From contig JAUHWG010000005.1 in NCBI GenBank assembly GCA_030424595.1, positions 248,001 to 312,000 on the forward strand: 64,000 nucleotides of DNA, given 5' to 3'. Within the stretch, counting starts at the first letter, position 1; every line of letters begins with the position of its first letter. The stretch comes from Polyangia bacterium. Its GTDB lineage: Bacteria; Myxococcota_A; Polyangia; Nannocystales; Nannocystaceae. Shown here in pieces: positions 57,802 through 64,000 of this stretch. A program made the position numbers and the translations under genes. The notes under the pieces were generated by a model. That model was not told the origin of the DNA. It ran no database searches and was given only the letters and a program-made list of their open reading frames with translations.

Positions 57802-60800
57802 CTAGTCGAGGTCCCAGCTCACAGGCTCGCGGGGCGTGGTCGCGTTGCTGTCGTGGCGGAGCTTCGCCAGGGCGCGGTAGGCGTGGCGACGCAGGCGGTT
57901 GATCCCGCCGAGCGGTCGGTGCTCCGGGAGAGCGCGCCAGGGGTTGAACGTGAGCTCTTCACAGAACTCTCGCAGGCTTGCGCTCTCGACCTCCTGCTGC
58001 GGCAGCTTCAGGGTCGCGAGCTTGACCAGCGTCGAAGGCTCGGAGGCCCACTCGATCCGCGGGTCTTCGATCGGCGTCGACGCCGGATCGATCCGGAGCT
58101 GGATCAGGAGGTCGAAGGCGGCGCTGCCCTCCGCGAGGCGAGCGGCGAGCCTTTTCCTAAGAATGTCGGGCGAGTCGTCCTTGGGGTGTCGGCTCGGGTT
58201 CTGATTCGGCTGCGGCCGGAGCAGGTATTTCACCGCACGATCGCCGAAGAGGTAGGGCGTGACGCTCGAGTAGGGGATGTCGAGCAGATCGTCGCAGCGG
58301 ACGAAGCTCGCCCGCATCGTCCGCCAGGCCCGAAAGCGCAGGGTCCCGAGGCCGATAAAGAAGCCGATGATCTTGGACAGCCCCCCGTCTTCGGCCTTGA
58401 TAAGCGTTTCGGTCTCGGCGACGTCGCGGGTCATGAGCGCGGGGTAGCTCGAGAGGAGGAGATCGTGGGTGGTGTCGTCCTCGCGCCCCTCGAGGAGCTT
58501 GGCCCCGGGGACGTCCATCAGCTTGATCGCGAGGCCGCGGATGTCCTTCTTCCGGTCGGCTTGGGGCTGGGCGGCAGCGTTTGAGAGGCGGATCCAGGCC
58601 CGGTACTCGCGGGGCTCGCGGAAGAGACCGATGCGGTATTCGGCGGGGAGGTCAGGCTCGACCTTGAGGGTCGCGCGGACGCAGGCGTGCCCCTTGGCGA
58701 AGCGACCGCGGAGCGTCCTCCGGTAGAGGTTCTCGCGGCCCATCCGCGCGCGGGTGATGTCGATGATGCTGTTGACGTGGAGCTCTTCGTCGGCCGGCAC
58801 TTCCTCCAATTGCTCGCCCGGGGGCGCCTGGCCAAGCGCGGCGCCGAGGAGCCGCACCGCGGGGAGCGAGGGCATGAAGAGGTAGGCGCTGCCCCGGACC
58901 TGGACAAAGCCGCCCATCTCGGTGCAGCGCCCCCGCAGCCCGAGCTCGACGTCGCTCTGGATCGTGAAGGTGGGCGGATCTGTCCCGAGCTCGGCGTCAT
59001 AGCGGACGCCGACCAGCGGGTCGGGATCCGCGTTGAGGCCGGCGAAGTTGGGGTTGTTGCACCATTGCTGCTGGATGAACTCGAACTGGCGCTCGATGTT
59101 GGCGTTGAAGCAGAGGAATTGCAGCCCGCGCTCGGTCGCGGCGTCGGTCGGTCGGTCGGCGGCTCGCTCGGGTCCCTCCTCCGCGGTGGCGGCTCGGAGC
59201 ATCGCCTCCGGTCGCAGCTCCGGGTCGAGCGGCGGGCCGTAGGGGCGTCCACGGCGGAGGATCCGGTGGAGGTTGGAGAGGCGCAGCGACTCTGCGCGGG
59301 AGACCCCGAGCGACCAGTCGCGGGGGTTGGTGCGGCGGACGTGCGAGCCGAAGGGACAGCGAGCGCCGTAGCGATCGTTGTCGCCGCCGTTCTCGAGGTA
59401 GTTGAAGTCGTCCTCGTCCTGGAAGCGCGCCCGCTCAGGGTCGCCGTCGGGGTGACGGACGAGCGAGGCCCCGCTCGGCCAACGACCGACCATCTTGCTG
59501 GCGACCGTGAGCCCGTCGAGCTCCTCGCTGCGACCGTCGCAGTAGCGCCAGAACGCCTCGACGTCCTGCGAGAGCTGGCGGAAGACCAAGTAGCTGCCGT
59601 TGCGGCCGAAGTCGAAGCCGCTCGCGGTGGTCGGGCTCGGCGAGACGTTGCCGTAGCCGTCGCGGTGCCCCAGGAGAAACTCACCGGCGGCGAGGGTGTT
59701 GCCGCTGACCTCGGGTCGTCCGCTGCCGGCGACGACCGGCTGGGCGATGCCGTCGCGAAAGCCGAAGTGCTCTTTGCGCCCGTGGAGCGTCCGCCCCTCG
59801 AGGTCGACGACCAGCTCCGCCCCGCAGCGCTCCGCCTGGAGCTGGTAGTGGTCGCGCCAGCGGAGGACCGCCTCCTCGGTAGAGGCGTAGATCATGAGGG
59901 CGATGTGCACCGGGTTCTCGCGCGAGCCCCAGCGCCAACGCTCGGGCGCGTTGTCGCCGACATCGCCGTTGACCCGCGCTCGGTAGGGGCTGTGCGAGTC
60001 GTCGACGAAGGCGGAGGAGAAACGGTCACAGAGGGTCTTGTCGAGGCCCAGCGCCCGCAGGCCGGCGTGGCTGAAGGCGACGTTGACGAAGGGGTCCGCG
60101 GAGGCGGCGGAGGCGGGCGCGGAGGCGGCGGAGGTCAGGGGCAGCTCGCTCAGCCAGCGGAGCAGCGCGTCGCCGGGCTCGCGGACCCGCAGGAGCAAGA
60201 ACCTCGCCTCCGTCTTATGACCATAGCCGCGGAGGATGATCCCCTGGATCTCCTCCAGCGGCAGCGGCGGGTCCCGGGTCTGCTCCGCCCCGTAGAGCCT
60301 GTCGACGCCCTTGCGGTTGACCGAGCGCAGGCGGAAGAGCCAGCTCGTCGCGTCGACGGCCTCGGGATCGGCGAGCCCCCGCCGGATCATCGTGTTGTCG
60401 TTGACGTTGATGATCGACAGGCCCGGGTAGGCGCAGTACCAGACCTGGGTCTGGAGCTGGTGGTGGCGGGTCCAGGCGAGGAAGCGGGAGGCGTCGCGGG
60501 AGCCTGCCTCGAGCAGCCACTTGGTCCGCGGATAGCGGTCGGTGTTGCTCCACACCGCGGTCAAGCCTGCGCTCGCCTGATCGATGAAGTCTCCGAGGTA
60601 GCTCTGCCAGGAGTTGTCGAAGTTCGAGAAGAAGAGCACTCCGCCCTTCGCCGTGAAGACCCAGCGGGCGAAGTGGATCGACGGGATGTCGCCGAGCTTG
60701 CCGTGGTTGAAGACGTTGGTCGCGAGGAGCTGGAGCACGCGGAAGACCGCCCGCAGGAGCACCCAGCGCAGGGGCCCAGGCTTGCGAGCGACGAAGTGGG

Positions 60801-61707
60801 TGAGGGGGTTTTGGAGGAAGAGATTCTCCCCGCTCGACGCCGCTCGGAGGCGCTCATCGGCCTCTGGGGAGCGCTCTGGCTGGAACTGGGGGTCGCGTTC
60901 CTCGAGCATCCGCAGGCGGAGGACGCCGAGGAGGGCGATGAGCACGAGGGCGCCGAGGAGCCCGTAGAGGGCAGAGCTGAGCGGAGGCGCCGAGACCCAG
61001 GCGCCGAAGAGGAGCCCAGCGACGGCGACGACGAGGGCGAGCTGGAGCGCGATCGCGAGGCCCGTGACCCGGCCTTGGAGGTCCGGCTGCGGCGGAAACT
61101 CGGGCACGCCGTCGGCGTAGTCAGGGTGCTCGCCGATGGCCTCGCAGATCGCAGCGCGGACAGCCTCCGGGCTGAGCTCTCCCCATTGTCTGGCGTCGAG
61201 CTCGCGGTCCACCGCGCGCCGGAGCTCGGCCTCCCAGAGGATCTGCGCGCACGAGCGGCCTGGGGCGCCGACGAAGAAGGTCTGCGAGGGGACGCGGCTT
61301 CGCTGGAGGTAGCGCTTGAAGTCTCGCTCGACGTAGCCCTCGCAGCACTCGAAGACCCTCGCGAGGCCAGCCCCTGCGCGCTCCAGCAGCGCGTCCAGGT
61401 GGAGGCTGCGGGCCCGCCGCTCGGAGCAATCGCTCTCCCCCTCGGGACCGTCGTAGTTGGTGGAGAAGGCGAGCTGTGGCGCGGTCAACGGCTCGCGATC
61501 GACGATGACGAAGCGGGCGTAGTGGAGCCCGGTCAGGGCCTGGAAGGGGACGGTGACCTCCGCCGGTGGACACCCGCGCATGACCTCGACGGTCTCCTCG
61601 CCGATCCTCTCGAGGAGCGCCCGCAGCTCCTCGATCCTCCCGGGCTTTATCGGGACGAGGACGAGGAGCGCGAACTGGCGCGTCGGCGTTGTCGAAGGTC
61701 GCGGCAA
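57802..61707 (-). CDS. DyP peroxidase / catalase-like fusion with membrane-spanning N-terminus
   Basis: 1301 residues, three parts. N-terminal (about 10-470): an alpha/beta region split by two membrane helices (about 215-265), with LTGLHYARFVIVDREPL and a later IHFARWVF...LFFSNFDNSWQSYLGDF half. DyP-type haem peroxidase (about 485-920): IQGIILRGYG, GFRDGIAQP (D652, catalytic Asp) and proximal His H789 in GSHVRRTNPRD. Catalase-like domain (about 955-1301): AKGHACVRATL, WIRLSNA, DIRGLAIKLMDVPG and FNPWRALPEHRPLGGINR with a downstream R-x3-Y haem-ligand pattern. F1003 occupies the position of the usual distal His. TTG start, 3 bases after the DUF4331 gene. Confidence 0.88.
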   Translation of the reverse strand: MPRPSTTPTRQFALLVLVPIKPGRIEELRALLERIGEETVEVMRGCPPAEVTVPFQALTGLHYARFVIVDREPLTAPQLAFSTNYDGPEGESDCSERRARSLHLDALLERAGAGLARVFECCEGYVERDFKRYLQRSRVPSQTFFVGAPGRSCAQILWEAELRRAVDRELDARQWGELSPEAVRAAICEAIGEHPDYADGVPEFPPQPDLQGRVTGLAIALQLALVVAVAGLLFGAWVSAPPLSSALYGLLGALVLIALLGVLRLRMLEERDPQFQPERSPEADERLRAASSGENLFLQNPLTHFVARKPGPLRWVLLRAVFRVLQLLATNVFNHGKLGDIPSIHFARWVFTAKGGVLFFSNFDNSWQSYLGDFIDQASAGLTAVWSNTDRYPRTKWLLEAGSRDASRFLAWTRHHQLQTQVWYCAYPGLSIINVNDNTMIRRGLADPEAVDATSWLFRLRSVNRKGVDRLYGAEQTRDPPLPLEEIQGIILRGYGHKTEARFLLLRVREPGDALLRWLSELPLTSAASAPASAASADPFVNVAFSHAGLRALGLDKTLCDRFSSAFVDDSHSPYRARVNGDVGDNAPERWRWGSRENPVHIALMIYASTEEAVLRWRDHYQLQAERCGAELVVDLEGRTLHGRKEHFGFRDGIAQPVVAGSGRPEVSGNTLAAGEFLLGHRDGYGNVSPSPTTASGFDFGRNGSYLVFRQLSQDVEAFWRYCDGRSEELDGLTVASKMVGRWPSGASLVRHPDGDPERARFQDEDDFNYLENGGDNDRYGARCPFGSHVRRTNPRDWSLGVSRAESLRLSNLHRILRRGRPYGPPLDPELRPEAMLRAATAEEGPERAADRPTDAATERGLQFLCFNANIERQFEFIQQQWCNNPNFAGLNADPDPLVGVRYDAELGTDPPTFTIQSDVELGLRGRCTEMGGFVQVRGSAYLFMPSLPAVRLLGAALGQAPPGEQLEEVPADEELHVNSIIDITRARMGRENLYRRTLRGRFAKGHACVRATLKVEPDLPAEYRIGLFREPREYRAWIRLSNAAAQPQADRKKDIRGLAIKLMDVPGAKLLEGREDDTTHDLLLSSYPALMTRDVAETETLIKAEDGGLSKIIGFFIGLGTLRFRAWRTMRASFVRCDDLLDIPYSSVTPYLFGDRAVKYLLRPQPNQNPSRHPKDDSPDILRKRLAARLAEGSAAFDLLIQLRIDPASTPIEDPRIEWASEPSTLVKLATLKLPQQEVESASLREFCEELTFNPWRALPEHRPLGGINRLRRHAYRALAKLRHDSNATTPREPVSWDLD

Positions 61708-61710
61708 TGG

Positions 61711-63237
61711 TCAGTGCCTTGAGTGCGGCGGGGCGAGGCTGCGCCTGCGCAGTCCGAGCGCGATCGCGGAGCCGATGATGAAGAGCGTCGGAGCGCGTAT
61801 CGAGGTGCTCCCGGAGAGGATCACGCTGACCCCGGCGAGGCCGAGGAGGAGGGAGATGAGGCCGAGGCTGCGGGCTCTCGCTCGGCGCGACAATCCGCGG
61901 CTCCGCGCTGCGCTGATGCCGACGCGGAGGGCGTGGATGAGCGCGATCAGGGCGGCGAGGAGGGTGAGGATCGCCGTCGCGAAGGTCATCAGCCCGCGCC
62001 AGCGGGCCTTTCCGGAGGACTGGACCCGAGCGCCGTTGCGCTGGACAAAGCCGAGGATGGCAGGGAGCGCGCCCTCGTTCGGCGGGGCCAGGTAGGGGAA
62101 CACGGGGGAGGGGGGCTGCGTCGCCCGATCGACGCCGTCGCGGATCCGCGGGCCCTCGCCGCGGTTGACGAGCAGCGTGTAGAGGTCGTCGATGATGTCG
62201 TCGTCGAGCGAGCGACCGCCGCAGCCGAGCTCCTCGACGCCCTCGAGCATCGCCCGCTCGATCGCGAAGGTGGGGGCGCGAGAGCGGCTGCACTCGCGGT
62301 GGACGTCGACCACCAGGTAGTCGTCCAGCAGTAGCTCTGCGAGGGCGTCTCTGTCGGCCGTCGGCCATTGACGGGCGCCGTCCGCCGCGTCGTACCAGTC
62401 GATGCTGGCGCGCAGCTGTTCACGGTACGCGGGTCGGCCTGAACTCTCGTCTGCGAAGGGTTCGTCGGCGTTGTACATCGGCCGCAGATCCGCCGCCCCA
62501 CGCGGAGCCAGGAGGATGTTGGCGAGCTCGGGCCGGCCGAGACGATCGAGGCGGCGGAGAGCTCCGCTGCGGCGATCGGTCGTCATCGCCTGCGCCGCGA
62601 CAGCGACCAAGCCTCCCCCTCCGTCGAGCCCCTCGGCGCCGACGTTGATCTCGAGCGCGAGGGCGAGGACATTCGCGTGCTGGAGACCGTTGCGGCCCTG
62701 CGGCTCCTCGAGGACGCCGCGCTCGCCGAGCGCCGCAAACCACGCGGTGTTGATGAAGAAGGGATCTGAGCGCCGCCCCGCGAAGACCCGCAAGCGCTCG
62801 CCCGGCACGGGGTCGGAGATGTCGTCAACATCGGCGAGGGCGATCGCCCCGGCGCTGCTCTGGCAGCGAACCTTGTGCGCGGCGAAGGGGCGGTGTGGAG
62901 TCTCGAAGGAGCACTCGATCGCGTAGTCCCCGGCCGTCTCAAAGCTCCGAGCCTGTCCGGTCGTTCGGGCGCGGGCGGGGCGGAGAAGGATGTCGTAGCG
63001 GACCTGCTCGGAGAAGTGCCCGCTGCTGCGGACCAGCGGGTAGACGCCGAGAATGACCGATAGATAGCCAGGGCGGTCAGGCGTCGGGAAGGCGTAGAGA
63101 TCCGTGAGATCGGCGATCGGGTGGTCGGTGGTGATAGGGCCGTCGACGTGATCGCTGGCGACCGCGACCTTCGGGGCGTCGAGGGCGACGAGGAGCGCGA
63201 CGAGGAGCGCGACCACCGGTGCCCTGCCTGCCATCAT
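61711..63237 (-). CDS. DUF4331-family exported membrane-anchored protein
   Basis: 508 residues with a signal peptide (MMAGRAPVVALLVALLVALD, cleavage near VAS). The DUF4331 signature follows directly: SDHVDGPITTDHPIADLTDLYAF, then NPFF-like DPFFINTAWF and NGLQHANVLALALEINV. The C-terminal 110 residues hold three hydrophobic helices (FATAILTLLAALIALIHA, LGLISLLLGLAGVSVILSG, APTLFIIGSAIALGL), so the domain faces the periplasm. First gene of a two-gene operon with the DyP fusion (3-base gap). DUF4331 has no established enzymatic role. Co-occurrence suggests an envelope redox function (inference). Confidence 0.87.
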   Translation of the reverse strand: MMAGRAPVVALLVALLVALDAPKVAVASDHVDGPITTDHPIADLTDLYAFPTPDRPGYLSVILGVYPLVRSSGHFSEQVRYDILLRPARARTTGQARSFETAGDYAIECSFETPHRPFAAHKVRCQSSAGAIALADVDDISDPVPGERLRVFAGRRSDPFFINTAWFAALGERGVLEEPQGRNGLQHANVLALALEINVGAEGLDGGGGLVAVAAQAMTTDRRSGALRRLDRLGRPELANILLAPRGAADLRPMYNADEPFADESSGRPAYREQLRASIDWYDAADGARQWPTADRDALAELLLDDYLVVDVHRECSRSRAPTFAIERAMLEGVEELGCGGRSLDDDIIDDLYTLLVNRGEGPRIRDGVDRATQPPSPVFPYLAPPNEGALPAILGFVQRNGARVQSSGKARWRGLMTFATAILTLLAALIALIHALRVGISAARSRGLSRRARARSLGLISLLLGLAGVSVILSGSTSIRAPTLFIIGSAIALGLRRRSLAPPHSRH

Positions 63238-63503
63238 TGAGGATCATCGCTCTCGAGAGGAGCGTCGCCGTCGAGCATAGCGGTGATCGCCGACGTCGTC
63301 GTGGTCGCCATCGCCGTCGTGGTTCAGCGTAGCCTGCGAAGCCGAGCGCCGAGATCGGGACGCTCGGATCTGCGGGCCGAGTCCGCGCACAGCGGCGCCC
63401 GGCGGCTGGACGCGCGAAGCCGACCGCGGCGTTTCGGCGCGGGCTCGGACGAGCACGCAGAACTGTTCATGCGGACAGAGTTGCGGCGGCGCCGTGCAAG
63501 GGC

Positions 63504-63625
63504 GCCGTGGAGGAGCGCCGCGATCGCGCCGCGATCGGTGACGACCTCGAGGAGTATCGTCCGCCCGCCGCGCTCCGAGCAGACCGTCACGTCTACGGCG
63601 AAGACCCGCGAAAGGAGGGCGCCTG
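63504..63625 (-). pseudogene. Remnant of an IS91-like (Y2) transposase C-terminus
   Basis: On the minus strand the residues ALLSRVFAVDVTVCSERGGR followed by TILLEVVTDRGAIAALLHG match from memory the C-terminal pattern of IS91/IS801-type transposases (LLxRVFxxDVLxCPxCGGR, then xxLIAVIxDxxVxxxILxHL). The CPxCGG zinc pair is damaged (CSERGG). No N-terminal part, catalytic tyrosines or ends are visible. It sits directly beside the second copy of the jelly-roll gene 3' end. Confidence 0.6.
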
Positions 63626-63636
63626 ACCGATGCGAC

Positions 63637-63699
63637 GGGGCAGTCGATGACGCTGTGGTTGGACGAGGTCGCCCTTGCGGAGAGCGGATCGGGTGTGGC
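63637..63699 (+). repeat. Right copy of the 63-bp direct repeat (3' gene fragment)
   Basis: Near-identical to 57401-57465 (ATGACGCTGTGGTT, GACGAGGTCGCCCTTGCGG, AGAGCGGATCGGGTG). A one-base deletion would shift the frame, and there is no upstream part of the gene, so it is a dead fragment. It marks the right end of a 6.2 kb segment holding the DyP and DUF4331 genes. Confidence 0.9.
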
Positions 63700-63746
63700 T
63701 CGGTGCGCTTGTGTATGGTCCGGCTTGGCCTTGCGGGCCGGAGAGT

Positions 63747-63905
63747 ATGTCGGAGGCTGGAGAAGAAGGGGCGTCGGCGTGGAGGTCGGGTCCTCACGCA
63801 GCTCCCGAGCCGCCGCCGCTGCTCGCTCGTACGAGGGATGGTTTGGTCTCCGTAGGATATCCTCCAGAGGTGGACGATGAGGTCGGCGAAGGCGGTGCTC
63901 GGTGA
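63747..63905 (+). CDS. Possible small protein of unknown function
   Basis: 52 residues from ATG 63747, with GGAGAG a few bases upstream. Low-complexity, Gly/Glu/Pro-rich, no motif recognised. The stop codon overlaps a GTG start (GTGA) of a frame that runs off the window, which is the only support for it being translated. Confidence 0.3.
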   Translation: MSEAGEEGASAWRSGPHAAPEPPPLLARTRDGLVSVGYPPEVDDEVGEGGAR

Positions 63906-64000
63906 ACGCTCGGCGAAGGGGGGATACGGCGCTCGCAGAAGGGGTGGAGGCGCTGTGTGCGGAGGTGGAGGCGGAGCTTCGACGGGCCGAGGGTGCAGGC
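63902..64000 (+). CDS. Possible gene start, cut off by window edge
   Basis: Frame from GTG 63902 open to the end of the window (33 residues, ALAEGVEALCAEVEAELRRA: helical, Ala/Glu-rich). Coupled by overlap to the small frame before it. Too short to identify. 63700-63746 shows nothing. Confidence 0.35.
   Translation, partial: MNARRRGDTALAEGVEALCAEVEAELRRAEGAG

Noticed and set aside
58687-61722. Plus-strand 1011-residue open frame
   Set aside because: Exact antisense shadow of the DyP fusion gene, rich in Glu/Val/Arg as expected from G+C-rich codon complement.

Overview
This is a 64 kb piece of a very G+C-rich chromosome that reads as a myxobacterium, most likely of the Nannocystis/Plesiocystis/Enhygromyxa group (inference). 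The reasons are eukaryote-like Ser/Thr kinases with an HRDVSPPN-type catalytic loop, a PknK-like kinase-ATPase, many lipoproteins with long Ser/Thr/Ala/Glu-rich linkers after the lipobox, an FG-GAP surface protein, a histone-H1-like tail on UvrA and frequent short tandem repeats. No rRNA, tRNA, CRISPR array, complete insertion sequence or phage region was found.

Layout. 0-3 kb: deoC (cut by the left edge) and an ALDH16-type double-domain aldehyde dehydrogenase, a deoxyribose catabolic pair. 3.4-5.7 kb: two overlapping ArsA-like ATPases. 5.8-9.4 kb: UbiA-family prenyltransferase, L,D-transpeptidase lipoprotein and a small Cys-rich lipoprotein. 9.7-13.8 kb: aspartate kinase, ECF sigma factor with its zinc anti-sigma factor, and an S41 carboxy-terminal protease. 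14-15.4 kb: an unknown gene next to a 19-bp minisatellite. 15.7-20.6 kb: a 2-oxoacid dehydrogenase operon (E1alpha, E1beta, E2, E3) whose E1 subunits have lost the expected catalytic residues. 20.8-22.6 kb: an exported protein gene followed by a 178-180 bp repeat array. 22.6-28.4 kb: astB, uvrA and pdxA on the minus strand. 28.5-38.9 kb: DUF3108 protein, Ser/Thr kinase, gamma-carbonic-anhydrase-like protein, HDAC-family deacetylase, fused 5-oxoprolinase and an Lgt-family protein. 39-48.3 kb: vWA lipoprotein, SulP transporter, small lipoprotein and membrane-protein pair, BASS transporter, beta-propeller-like lipoprotein, AraC regulator and deoxynucleoside kinase. 48.4-56 kb: large kinase-ATPase, an unknown two-gene cassette and an FG-GAP lipoprotein. 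56.5-64 kb: a jelly-roll lipoprotein, then a segment with a DyP peroxidase/catalase-like fusion and a DUF4331 protein, ending in an IS91-like transposase remnant.

Most notable: (1) the last 6.2 kb segment lies between two copies of the 3' end of the jelly-roll lipoprotein gene, and a dispersed palindrome-bearing repeat follows the left copy. The same repeat, amplified in tandem, also lies between two copies of the 3' end of the exported-protein gene at 21.5-22.5 kb. This suggests an undescribed 3'-end-duplicating element. (2) The DyP protein is a three-part fusion with a membrane-spanning N-terminus and a catalase-like C-terminus. (3) The E1alpha/E1beta pair looks catalytically dead beside an intact E2 and E3. 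(4) UvrA carries a 140-residue histone-like tail and lacks the first Cys pair of its first zinc module.

All statements come from reading the sequence and from family knowledge; no database search was run.
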